A DNA stretch of 20,313 nt from CADCWK01 sp964244115 (GTDB lineage Bacteria > Chloroflexota > Chloroflexia > Thermomicrobiales > UBA6265): the NCBI GenBank assembly GCA_964244115.1, contig CAXTHM010000066.1:1-20313 (forward strand), read 5' to 3'. Of this stretch, positions 8,333 through 15,627 are shown piece after piece (within the stretch, counting starts at the first letter, position 1; each line of letters starts with the position of its first letter). A program made the translations under genes and the position numbers. The notes under the pieces were generated by a model, which was given only the letters and a program-made list of their open reading frames with translations, had not been told where the DNA came from and ran no database searches.

Positions 8333-8671
8333 CTGACCGGCGCCCGAGGGCGCCATCGCCCTGCGGGGCAATAACCGGCGCTCAGTCCGACCGTGTCCAT
8401 GTGGTCCGCGTTGACCCGACCATAAATGGATCGGGCTAAGAGAAGATAACCGGGCCGAACCGTGATTGAGGCTCGATGTCGGTAACGACAGCCGCGAGAC
8501 TGGGAATCGGAGTGCCGATTCCCAGTCCAAATGATGTTACGGGTAATGCGGTCTACATCCGGAGGTTTGTCGGCGACATCATCCCTGAGCCCGATCCATT
8601 TATGGTCGGGGCAACGCGGCGGGACACCGTTATCGCCCTGCGGGGCGATGGCGCCTGCGGGCGCCGGTCAG
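8333..8671. repeat. Large nested inverted repeat, MITE-like
   Basis: Three sets of facing arms share one centre. The outer arms (8333-8375 and 8629-8671, 43 bases each) match at 38 of 43 positions. The middle arms (8409-8440 and 8585-8616, 32 bases each) match at 30 of 32, around CCATAAATGG on the left arm. The central hairpin is a perfect 13-bp stem, GACTGGGAATCGG (8498-8510) with its complement (8515-8527), around an AGTG loop. The left half holds about 20 extra bases between its outer and middle arms. No protein is evident inside. It could be a decayed foldback or MITE element, or the template of a long structured RNA. It fills most of the 448-base gap between nuoN and the NUDIX gene. Confidence 0.75.
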
Positions 8672-8737
8672 GGCAAGTCCGTGACCCGACGTCATGGCGC
8701 CGCCCATAGACCAAAAACGCAGATACGAGGAGTAACC

Positions 8738-9424
8738 ATGGACCAAGCGCCGACCGATCCGCTCTCCGTTGCGCAAGACCCGGCCGAACTGTTCGACGTC
8801 TACCGGACCGACGGGGAGCCGACCGGCCGGGTCAAGGCGCGGGCCGCCGTCCACCGCGACGGGGACTGGCACCGGGCCGTCCACGTCTGGGTGGCCGGGC
8901 ACGACGACGATGTCGGGCCGTTCCTGCTCATGCAGCGCCGGAGCCTCGCCAAGGACACCTGGCCGGGGGTGCTGGACGCGACGGTCGGCGGGCACTACCG
9001 GGCGGGGGAGTCGTTGGTCGAGACGCTGCGGGAGACGGAGGAGGAGATCGGCGTCGCGGTGGCGATGGCGGAGCTGCTGCCGCTCGGCATCCGGGTCTGC
9101 GCCAACGAGGTCCCGGACCTGGGCATCTACGACCGGGAGTTGCAGGACGTCTTCCTGCTGCTCGACGATCGGCCGCTGACCGCCTACCGCCCGCACCCGG
9201 CCGAGCTCGCCGAGCTGATCCGGGTACCGCTTGCCCCGCTGATCGATCTCCAGCGCGGCCAGCCGGAGCCGATCACCGTCCAGCGGATCCTCCCCGGCAC
9301 TGCCGAGGCGACCCTGGCGACGATCTCGGCGGGTGACTTCGTCCCGACCGTCGATCGTTACGTCCTGCGCGTCGCGGTCGCCGTCGACCGGGTCCTGCGG
9401 GGCGAGCGCGACGTCCTGATCTGA
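8738..9424 (+). CDS. NUDIX hydrolase, IDI/YfcD-like
   Basis: This NUDIX-superfamily hydrolase cleaves a nucleoside diphosphate linked to another group; the substrate cannot be told. The 228-residue product has an N-terminal ELFDVYRTDGEPTGRVKAR segment followed by VHRDGDWHRAVHVWV, typical of the isopentenyl-diphosphate-isomerase-like NUDIX group. The NUDIX box spans residues 85-106 (GGHYRAGE...RETEEEIGV), with metal-binding glutamates at 99 and 101-103. The spacing between the first Glu and the RE pair is six residues, one less than the textbook seven. The start ATG 8738 has GAGGAG at 8727-8732; an upstream in-frame ATG at 8531 lies inside the inverted repeat and is rejected. It converges on the GNAT gene with only 10 bases between the stop codons. 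Confidence 0.9.
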   Translation: MDQAPTDPLSVAQDPAELFDVYRTDGEPTGRVKARAAVHRDGDWHRAVHVWVAGHDDDVGPFLLMQRRSLAKDTWPGVLDATVGGHYRAGESLVETLRETEEEIGVAVAMAELLPLGIRVCANEVPDLGIYDRELQDVFLLLDDRPLTAYRPHPAELAELIRVPLAPLIDLQRGQPEPITVQRILPGTAEATLATISAGDFVPTVDRYVLRVAVAVDRVLRGERDVLI

Positions 9425-9434
9425 CCCTCGGATC

Positions 9435-9917
9435 TCATTCGTCGAGCGTCCGGACCATCTGGAGGAAGTCCTCTTCGTAACCGTTCCGGCCGTAGAAGCG
9501 CCGGGCCCGCGCGTTGTTGGCGAAGACGTCGAGGGCGATCGTCCGGAACCCTTCCGACCGAGCCCACGCTTCCGCCCAGGCCATCAACTGGCGTCCGACG
9601 CCCGTCCCCTCGGCGGCGGCGGTCGTCGCGAGCCGCTCGATGTAGGCGCGGGCCTCGCCGCTGAAGTACTCGGTGTCTGGTCGGACCATCAGATAGCCGA
9701 CCGGGGTGCCGTCGGCATCGCAGGCGACGACGGTCCGGGTGCCGGGCTGGATGTCAGCTTTCGGCCGGCTGAAATAGTCGCGGAACGCCGAGACGTCCCG
9801 CCCGACGGCGCTCTCCGGCACCAGCCGGAGCGTCATCGCGGCGATCGCCTCGGCATCGTCGGGGCCGGCTTCTCGGATGGTGTACTCCATGGGTTGCCTC
9901 GTCTGGTCCTGGCTCAT
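9435..9917 (-). CDS. GNAT-family N-acetyltransferase
   Basis: The product is a cytoplasmic GCN5-related acetyltransferase of 160 residues that should transfer acetyl from acetyl-CoA to an unknown amine. It begins with the usual IREAGPDDAEAIAAM pattern (14-28). The acetyl-CoA-binding motif A is EGTGVGRQLMAWAEAWA (103-119). The C-terminal ALDVFANNARARRFYGRNGYEED (128-150) is the common strand, helix and FYxxxGF-like ending. Two starts are equally supported by Shine-Dalgarno sites: ATG at 9917 (GGAG six bases before) and ATG at 9890 (GAGG six bases before). The shorter form, MEYTIREAG, fits the family start better. It lies 31 bases downstream of the marR-like gene on the same strand and is probably cotranscribed with it. 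Confidence 0.88.
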   Translation of the reverse strand: MSQDQTRQPMEYTIREAGPDDAEAIAAMTLRLVPESAVGRDVSAFRDYFSRPKADIQPGTRTVVACDADGTPVGYLMVRPDTEYFSGEARAYIERLATTAAAEGTGVGRQLMAWAEAWARSEGFRTIALDVFANNARARRFYGRNGYEEDFLQMVRTLDE

Positions 9918-9948
9918 GCTGAACTCCGGAAGGGATAGCGCGGTCCAC

Positions 9949-10608
9949 TCAGTGCCCGGCGAGTCCGGAGTCGATTGGATCGGCAGCGCAGCAGCGTGCC
10001 TCGGCCAAGTCTCTCGCCAGACTGCCATCGCCGGTACCCATGCGGACGGCCCCGCCGCAGCTCCGGTCGGGCGCCGGAGCGGTCAGGCTGGCGCTCGCGC
10101 GGCGCAGGTAGCCGAGGAACCCGTCGCGCTCCTCATCGGTGAACCCGCTCAGGATGGCCTGGCCCTGCAGGATCTGCTCCCGGAGCATCAGGCGGACCGC
10201 CTCGCCGTCTCCGGTCAGCGTCAGCCACTTGATCCGCCGGTCGTGCTCGTCGGGCGTCCGGGCGACGAGGCCACGCGTCTCCAGCCGCGAGATCAGCCCG
10301 GTGACGTTGGACTTGTCGCAGCCGAGCGCCTCGGCGATCTGGCCCATGGTCCTGGGGCTGCTAAGCCGCTCGACGAGCAGCGCCTGCTGCGGGGTGAAGT
10401 CGAACCGGGCGGCGACGTCGGCGATGTGCTGGCGGAGGCCCTCGCCGATCGCCATCAGCTGCAGGAAGACCTCGCCCTCAGCGGGGAGGGCCGCCGGCTG
10501 GAAGCCAGCGGGCAAGGCGCCGCAACCGATCGGTTCCGTGGATGGGACGACACACCCTATCGCGGCGGCCACACGAATATCCGGACGGTAGTTGACGCTC
10601 TCAACCAT
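9949..10608 (-). CDS. MarR-family transcriptional regulator
   Basis: The 219-residue product is a DNA-binding regulator of the MarR family. The winged helix-turn-helix lies at about residues 72-132, with TMGQIAEALGCDKSNVTGLISRLETRGLVARTPDEHDRRIKWLTLT (87-132) giving the recognition helix and the DERDRR-like wing. Family members act as dimers, usually repressing their own gene and a neighbour until a ligand or oxidant releases them. The start is ATG 10606-10608 on the minus strand, with GAGGAGAGGA just upstream. There is an unusual N-terminal extension of about 45 residues and a Cys-containing C-terminal tail (about 178-219) outside the core domain. It is divergent from the YceI gene and upstream of the GNAT gene, which suggests it controls both. 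Confidence 0.9.
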   Translation of the reverse strand: MVESVNYRPDIRVAAAIGCVVPSTEPIGCGALPAGFQPAALPAEGEVFLQLMAIGEGLRQHIADVAARFDFTPQQALLVERLSSPRTMGQIAEALGCDKSNVTGLISRLETRGLVARTPDEHDRRIKWLTLTGDGEAVRLMLREQILQGQAILSGFTDEERDGFLGYLRRASASLTAPAPDRSCGGAVRMGTGDGSLARDLAEARCCAADPIDSGLAGH

Positions 10609-10719
10609 CAGCGCTATCCTCTCCTCACTGGTAGTTTAGGTCATCAACCATTGGGTCGCCAGTGCCGGATAATGCCGCAGGGCACAGCGCTCCGTGAGCG
10701 CGAACGAGGGGAAACCGCC
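10609..10719. promoter_or_regulatory. Divergent marR/yceI promoter region with operator-like palindromes
   Basis: The 111 bases between the two divergent starts hold an imperfect 20-bp palindrome at 10630-10649 (GGTAGTTTAGGTCATCAACC) and a wider pair, CACTGG (10626-10631) with CCAGTG (10659-10664). On the minus strand a TGGCGA-17-TAAACT arrangement that could serve as the marR promoter overlaps the palindrome. On the plus strand GATAAT (10668-10673) is a possible -10 for yceI, without a clear -35. An operator overlapping the promoter is the usual MarR arrangement, but the exact site is inferred. Confidence 0.4.
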
Positions 10720-11310
10720 ATGACGACGGATGTTATCGCGAGCAGCCGCAATTCGACAGCACCGGCGCCGGCCGCGACCGCTACGACGGTCGACTGGACG
10801 ATCGTCCCTGACCGCACCACCGTTCACTGGAGCGCCGCCAAGCGGTACTTGATGGTCATCCCGGTCAGGGCTCACGGCCACTTCCGCGGCGCGACGGGGA
10901 CCGTCCAGGTCGAGGGCGAAGATCTGACGACGGCTCGGGTCCGCCTGACTGCCCCAACCGCCTCGCAGACCTCTGGCAACGCCCGCCGCGACACGCATCT
11001 CCAGGGACCGGACTTCTTCGACGCGGCGGCGAACCCTGAGATCACCTTCACGAGCACCGCGATCCGGCGCCTGCCCGGCCACGAGGAGCGCTACGCCGTC
11101 CAAGGCAACCTCGGGATCCGGGGCGACCAGAAGCCGATCACGCTCGAGGGCACCTGGACCCCGATCTCCGGCGGCTGGGCCAAGGTCGAACTCGTCGGGA
11201 CGGTCAGCCGGTCGGAGTTCGGGCTGAACTGGAACGGCAAGCCGATGATCAACCTGCTCGACCCGATCGAGCTGCGCATCGAGGCGGAGTTGCGGCCCCC
11301 GGGCCATTGA
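10720..11310 (+). CDS. YceI-family lipid-binding protein, probably cytoplasmic
   Basis: YceI proteins form a lipocalin-like beta barrel that binds a polyisoprenoid or amphipathic lipid. The 196-residue product shows the family layout: WTIVPDRTTVHWSAAKRYLMVIPVRAHGHFRGATGTV (26-62), the DTHLQGPDFFDAAANPEITFTST segment (91-113), LGIRGDQKPITLEG (131-144) and the terminal SRSEFGLNWNG (163-173). There is no signal peptide; the first 24 residues are an Ala/Thr/Pro-rich polar leader. It is therefore likely cytoplasmic, unlike the periplasmic E. coli protein. ATG 10720 is preceded by GAGGGGA. Its divergent placement from a MarR gene suggests induction by whatever releases that repressor. The ligand is unknown. 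Confidence 0.9.
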   Translation: MTTDVIASSRNSTAPAPAATATTVDWTIVPDRTTVHWSAAKRYLMVIPVRAHGHFRGATGTVQVEGEDLTTARVRLTAPTASQTSGNARRDTHLQGPDFFDAAANPEITFTSTAIRRLPGHEERYAVQGNLGIRGDQKPITLEGTWTPISGGWAKVELVGTVSRSEFGLNWNGKPMINLLDPIELRIEAELRPPGH

Positions 11311-11368
11311 CCAGTTCGGACATGGGCGTTCGCTTGTTGCCGGTCAGCAATTCGGCCATCATGCCGTC

Positions 11369-11374
11369 TAGTAT
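11369..11374 (+). promoter_or_regulatory. Possible -10 element before the metallopeptidase gene
   Basis: TAGTAT (11369-11374) lies 30 bases before the peptidase start, in the only AT-leaning part of the 94-base gap after the YceI gene. No -35 at normal spacing is convincing. If it is used, the 5' leader would be short, which would fit the absence of a Shine-Dalgarno sequence before that gene. Confidence 0.2.
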
Positions 11375-11404
11375 CTGACCGGCTGCCTCGCGAAAGCTCC
11401 GTCC

Positions 11405-13021
11405 ATGGCCCTCCACGTCGACCCCGCTTGCCCAGCCCTGGCCCGGTGCCGATCGCTCCGCCTCGTCCTGACCCTGGTGATCCTACTCGGCGGGACTGCG
11501 GTCCGGCCCGTCGCGGCCCAGACGCCGGCCGCCACCCCGGCGGATGACGCCTACGCCGACATCCTCCCGGATGAGCGCGACGCCGTCGTCGCGGCGACGG
11601 ATCGGGACGTCAGCCGCTACATGATGGATGTCGCTGTCGATACGACGAGCGGGACGATCGGCGGCTCGCTCTCGGTTGCGTTCGTGAACCGCTACGGCGA
11701 GCCGCTCAGCGAGATCGTCTTCCGGCTGTTCCCGAACGCCGACCACTACGGCGACGGCGGGACGACGATCGGGGACGTGACGCTCGACGGAGCACCCGTC
11801 GAGCCCGTGCTGTCGGTGGAGGATACGGTCCTCTCCATCCCGCTGGCTGCCGACCTGGCTCCCGGCGCCGCCGTCACCGTCGCGCTGACGTTCGTGACGA
11901 CCGTTCCCGTCGATTCGCTCGGGTCCTACGGCATCCTGAGCCGGTCCTCGGAGACCGGCGCCTGGGCGCTGGCCGACTGGTACCCCAGCCTGGCCGGCTA
12001 CGAGCCCATGCCCGGGGCCGGCTGGCGGCGCGACCCGCCCGTCGATGATGTCGACCCGACCTTCGGCGACGTCGCCCTCTACGACCTGACGCTGCGCTCG
12101 ACCGGCTTGACCGTCCTCTCGACCGGCACCGTCGTCGCCACGGCCGATGGCGCGTCCGGCGAGACCACGACCCGGATCGTCGCCGGTCCGGTTCGCGACC
12201 TCACGCTCGCGCTCGGCACCGGCTGGGAGATGGATGCCCGCCAGGTCGGCGAGACGATGGTCACCTACGCGACCGATGTCAACGACGGCGCGGCGATCGA
12301 TGCCGTCCTCGACGTCGTCGCCCGGTCGCTGGAGGTCTACGGCGAGCGGTTCGGGACCTACCCGTACCGCGAACTCGACCTGGTCGACGTCCCGCTGACC
12401 AGTGGGACGCTCGGTATCTCCTGGTCCGGGCTGGTCTACCTCGACGGCCCGTCGCTGGCGCGGCAGGCGGGCGACGGGCAGTTCCTCGACTTCCTGCTCG
12501 CCCACGAGATCGGCCACCAGTGGTGGGGCAACCTCGTCGGCGGCAACTCCAACGACCACACTTTCATCACCGAGGGGCTGACCAACTACACGATGACCAT
12601 GGAGGTGGAGTGGACCCAGGGACGGGCCGCCGCCGTCGGGATGCTCCGGACCTACGTCGTGCCGCGCTACGTCACCCTGCTGCGGGGTGGTGGCGATGCC
12701 GTCGCGGACGTCCCGTACCCCGAGGCGCCGGCCGGCTTCGGCGATCTGGTCTACGGCAAGGCCGCGCTGGGCTTCCTCGCCATCCGGCTGGCGATCGGCG
12801 ACGACGCCTTCTTCGCGGCGCTGCGGGCGTTCGCCGGTGATCCGGCCGGGCCCGGCGCACCCGGCTTCCGCTTCCGGGTCGCGGAGCCGTCCGACCTGCT
12901 GGCGGCGTTCGAGGCGGCCGGCGGATCGTCCGTCGACGCCGTCTGGGACAAATGGTTCGAGCGGGCCGAGACGACGCCCGCGGAGGTCGAGCGACTCATC
13001 GCCGACTACGCCGCCGCATGA
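11405..13021 (+). CDS. Exported M1-family-like zinc metallopeptidase
   Basis: The 538-residue product has the gluzincin zinc site HEIGHQWWGN (His367, Glu368, His371) followed after 18 residues by Glu390 in FITEGLTNY. Both are diagnostic of the M1 peptidase clan. An N-terminal beta domain (about 70-300) precedes the catalytic part. The first 38 residues look like a signal peptide: arginines, then LRLVLTLVILLGG and a likely cut after PVAA. It should therefore act outside the cytoplasmic membrane, without an obvious anchor. The exopeptidase GxMEN motif is replaced by SGTLGISWSGLVYLDG (333-348), so aminopeptidase activity is doubtful. No clear ribosome binding site precedes ATG 11405. The stop overlaps the kinase start (ATGA), which implies translational coupling. 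Confidence 0.88.
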   Translation: MALHVDPACPALARCRSLRLVLTLVILLGGTAVRPVAAQTPAATPADDAYADILPDERDAVVAATDRDVSRYMMDVAVDTTSGTIGGSLSVAFVNRYGEPLSEIVFRLFPNADHYGDGGTTIGDVTLDGAPVEPVLSVEDTVLSIPLAADLAPGAAVTVALTFVTTVPVDSLGSYGILSRSSETGAWALADWYPSLAGYEPMPGAGWRRDPPVDDVDPTFGDVALYDLTLRSTGLTVLSTGTVVATADGASGETTTRIVAGPVRDLTLALGTGWEMDARQVGETMVTYATDVNDGAAIDAVLDVVARSLEVYGERFGTYPYRELDLVDVPLTSGTLGISWSGLVYLDGPSLARQAGDGQFLDFLLAHEIGHQWWGNLVGGNSNDHTFITEGLTNYTMTMEVEWTQGRAAAVGMLRTYVVPRYVTLLRGGGDAVADVPYPEAPAGFGDLVYGKAALGFLAIRLAIGDDAFFAALRAFAGDPAGPGAPGFRFRVAEPSDLLAAFEAAGGSSVDAVWDKWFERAETTPAEVERLIADYAAA

Positions 13022-14787
13022 ACGAGCCGCAGACCGGGCGCCTGACCGGCGTGATCGAGCGCGTGGAGGCGACCCTGGCGCCGATCTCGGTCGGCGTCCG
13101 GCGCCCGTGGGCCGTGGCCGCGCACATCCGCGAGAGCCCGCTGCGCTGGCTGCCGTACGCGATCGCGATCGCGATCAGCATCGTCGCGGTCGCGCTGCTG
13201 CTCCCGTTCCGCGACCCGCTCGGCCCGATCAACATCCTGTTGCTGTTCGTCGTCGTCAGCATCGGCACGGCGTTGCTGCTCGGCTCCGGGCCGTCGGCGG
13301 CGGCCTCGGTCTTCGGCTTCGTCGCCGTCAATTTCTTCTTCATCGAGCCGTACTACTCCGTCTCGATCACCACGACGGACTACATCCTCGCCCTCGTGAT
13401 CTACCTCGGTGTCTCGCTGGTCACCGGCCAGCTCGTCGCGCGGCTCGCGGCGAGGACGCAGCAGGCCCTCAACGAGCAGCGCCGCGTCAGTCTGCTCTAC
13501 GATCTCAACTCGGCCCTGATCGGCGACATCACCCTCGACGCGATGCTGGATACGATCACCCAGCAGGTCGTGCGAGTCTACGGGTCGGACCGGGGCCGGA
13601 TCCTGCTGCCCGCCAACCGGGACGAGCGCGACGATCCGACCGCGGCGGACCCGACGGAGCCGCCCGAACTCGCGGTCCGGGCGGTCGCGCCCCAGGCGTC
13701 GGACGGCGCGGTGGTCGACCGGCAGAGCCTCGCGATGGCGACCTGGGCGATGGAGCACCGTCGCCCCGCTGGCCGGCGGGTGGCCGGTCGCCGGCTGCGG
13801 TCGCCCCACGGCTCCGGCCGGATCCCGGTCGTCGTCCAGCCGACCCGGGGCCAGGACGTCCTCTACCTCCCGATCCTCGCCCACGACCGGGTGATCGGGG
13901 TCCTGGAGGTCACCGGGCGTCCCGGCGGTGGCCGGTTCACGCCGGAGGATGAGCGCCTCCTGGCGACCTTCGCCGGGCAAGCCGCGCTGGCGCTGGACCG
14001 GGCCCGGCTGTCCGAGGACGCGTCCCGGGCCCAGGTGCTGGCGCAGTCCGACGAGCTGAAGTCCGCGCTGCTCTCGGCCGTCTCCCACGACCTGCGCACC
14101 CCGCTCTCGGCGATCAAGGCGTCCGCCACCTCGCTGCTCGACGACCAGGTCCAGTGGCGGGACGACGACCGGCGGGAGTTCCTGCTCGCGATCGACGAGG
14201 AGACCGACCGGCTGACGCTGATGGTCGGTAACCTGCTCGACCTGTCCCGGATCGAGGGCGGGGCGTTGCGGCCGGACCGGGAGTGGTACGACATCGAGGA
14301 GCTGATGCGGGACGTGGCGTCGCGCCTCCGGCAGCGGGCCGGCTCCTCCGCCGAGCGCATCCGGCTGGACATCGAGCTCGACCTGCCACTGGTCTGGTTC
14401 GACTACGTGGAGATCGCCCAGGTCGTGATGAACCTCGGCGAGAACGCGATCAAGTACACCCCGGCCGGCTCGCCGATCGAGCTCCGCGCGTGGCGGGACG
14501 GCCCGGACATCGCGATTGCGGTCGCCGACCACGGTCCGGGCATCGCGCCGTCGCTCCAGCGCCGCCTGTTCGAGCGGTTCTACCGGGGCAGCGCCGAGGG
14601 GACGATCATCTCCGGTTCCGGGATCGGCCTGACGATCTGCAAGGGGCTGGTCGAGGCCCACGGCGGCCGGATCTGGGTCGAGAGCACCGCCGGGCACGGC
14701 GCGACGTTCCGGTTTACGCTTCCGATCGCGGCACCGGGCTCCGGGGCCACCGCGCCCGCTGTCGCTGAGGAGGTCGTCACCGAATGA
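13018..14787 (+). CDS. KdpD-like sensor histidine kinase without the KdpD N-terminal domain
   Basis: The 589-residue product is a membrane sensor kinase that most likely phosphorylates the next gene's product. Residues about 43-142 form four closely spaced helices of the KdpD type (DUF4118): WLPYAIAIAISIVAVALLLPF, INILLLFVVVSIGTALLL, a helix ending VNFFFIEPYYSVS, and YILALVIYLGVSLVTGQLVARL. A GAF-like domain follows (about 160-345). Then come the phosphoacceptor His357 (SHDLRTPLSAIKAS), Asn476 (GENAIKYTP), the G1 box DHGPGIA (504-510) and the G2 box GSGIGL (533-538). The roughly 350-residue KdpD/Usp cytoplasmic region that normally comes first is absent, so K+ or c-di-AMP sensing through it is not possible. 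The start ATG overlaps the peptidase stop, and its own stop overlaps the kdpE-like start. Confidence 0.93.
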   Translation: MNEPQTGRLTGVIERVEATLAPISVGVRRPWAVAAHIRESPLRWLPYAIAIAISIVAVALLLPFRDPLGPINILLLFVVVSIGTALLLGSGPSAAASVFGFVAVNFFFIEPYYSVSITTTDYILALVIYLGVSLVTGQLVARLAARTQQALNEQRRVSLLYDLNSALIGDITLDAMLDTITQQVVRVYGSDRGRILLPANRDERDDPTAADPTEPPELAVRAVAPQASDGAVVDRQSLAMATWAMEHRRPAGRRVAGRRLRSPHGSGRIPVVVQPTRGQDVLYLPILAHDRVIGVLEVTGRPGGGRFTPEDERLLATFAGQAALALDRARLSEDASRAQVLAQSDELKSALLSAVSHDLRTPLSAIKASATSLLDDQVQWRDDDRREFLLAIDEETDRLTLMVGNLLDLSRIEGGALRPDREWYDIEELMRDVASRLRQRAGSSAERIRLDIELDLPLVWFDYVEIAQVVMNLGENAIKYTPAGSPIELRAWRDGPDIAIAVADHGPGIAPSLQRRLFERFYRGSAEGTIISGSGIGLTICKGLVEAHGGRIWVESTAGHGATFRFTLPIAAPGSGATAPAVAEEVVTE

Positions 14788-15467
14788 GTGGGGAGCGCGT
14801 CCTGGTCGTCGACGACGAGCCGCAGATCCGGCGTGCCCTGCGGACGGCGCTGGGCGGCCACGGCTATGAGGTCGAACTGGCCGAGGACGGCGCGCTCGCG
14901 CTCGATGCCCTCGCGCTGCGCCTGCCCGACCTCGTCCTGCTCGATCTCGCGATGCCGCGGGTCGATGGGCTGGAAGTCGTCCGGCAGACGCGGGAGTGGT
15001 CCGAGGTCCCGATCATCGTCCTCTCGGCGCGGGGTGAGGAGCGCGATAAGGTCGCCGCGCTCGATCTCGGTGCCGACGACTACCTGACCAAGCCGTTCGG
15101 GATGGAGGAGCTGCTGGCCCGGGTCCGGGCGGCGCTGCGGCGGACCGGATCACCGGCCACCTCCTCGGTCGTCGTCGGGGACCTGACCATCGACTTCAGC
15201 CGCCATGTCGTCACGCGTGGTCCGGTGGAAGTCCACCTCACCAAGACGGAGTACGACCTGCTGCGGGTGCTGGCGACGAACGCCGACAAGGTGATGACGC
15301 ACCGGCAGTTGCTCGAGCGCGTCTGGGGCAGCTACGCCACGGACAACGCCCAGCAGCTGCGGGTCTACATCAACTATCTCCGCCGCAAGCTCGAGCCCGA
15401 CCCGGGCCATCCCCGGCTGATCGTGACCGAACCGGGCGTGGGGTATCGCTTTCGGACGACGTGGTAG
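14784..15467 (+). CDS. kdpE: KdpE-like response regulator, OmpR/PhoB family
   Basis: The 227-residue product is a DNA-binding response regulator. The receiver domain (about 4-118) has the acidic pair Asp10/Asp11, the phosphoacceptor Asp54 (LVLLDLAMPRVDG), Ser81 and Lys103 (YLTKPFG). A winged-helix OmpR-type DNA-binding domain follows (about 130-225), with LTKTEYDLLRVLATNADKVMTHRQLLERVWG and the terminal YINYLRRKLEPDP...GVGYRF. The ATG start overlaps the kinase TGA, so the two are translationally coupled and form a two-component pair. The kdp pump genes downstream support the KdpE name, although the receiver is of a generic OmpR type. Its probable target is the CTAACG direct-repeat site at 15628-15676. 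Confidence 0.92.
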   Translation: MSGERVLVVDDEPQIRRALRTALGGHGYEVELAEDGALALDALALRLPDLVLLDLAMPRVDGLEVVRQTREWSEVPIIVLSARGEERDKVAALDLGADDYLTKPFGMEELLARVRAALRRTGSPATSSVVVGDLTIDFSRHVVTRGPVEVHLTKTEYDLLRVLATNADKVMTHRQLLERVWGSYATDNAQQLRVYINYLRRKLEPDPGHPRLIVTEPGVGYRFRTTW

Positions 15468-15491
15468 GGACGACGCTTGTGGTCGTCCTTT
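15468..15491 (+). terminator. Probable intrinsic terminator after kdpE
   Basis: GGACGAC (15468-15474) and GTCGTCC (15482-15488) form a perfect 7-bp stem around a seven-base loop, directly after the kdpE stop codon. Only three Ts (15489-15491) follow, so termination may be partial. Its position at the end of the coupled peptidase-kinase-regulator run supports the call. Confidence 0.5.
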
Positions 15492-15524
15492 CGTAGGGTC
15501 GAAGCTCTCGCTTCGCTGGCGAGT

Positions 15525-15562
15525 CCGGCCGCCGCAGCGGCCATCGCCCCGCAGAGCGATAA
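15525..15562. repeat. Third copy of the nuoN-downstream repeat arm
   Basis: The segment ending GGCCATCGCCCCGCAGAGCGATAA closely resembles the outer arms of the inverted repeat at 8333-8671. Read on the minus strand, it begins TTATCGCTCTGCGGGGCGATGG, against TTATCGCCCTGCGGGGCGATGG on the right arm. Further hairpin-forming sequence flanks it: GAAGC/GCTTC at 15501-15515, and TCGCAAC (15568-15574) with GTTGCGA (15600-15606). The matching unit therefore appears at least three times in this window, always between genes, and looks like a dispersed intergenic repeat family. Confidence 0.6.
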
Positions 15563-15627
15563 GGTATTCGCAACACGAGCGACACATCGAACACGCGTGG
15601 TTGCGAGCAGACCCCTCCCCACTGTCT

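Noticed and set aside
8333..8671. CRISPR array or tRNA in the nuoN-NUDIX gap
   Set aside because: The repeats are inverted, not evenly spaced direct repeats with spacers, and no cloverleaf or T-loop pattern is present.
8531..8737. Extension of the NUDIX protein by an upstream in-frame ATG
   Set aside because: The added 69 residues would be encoded by one half of the inverted repeat, and ATG 8738 has a good ribosome binding site.
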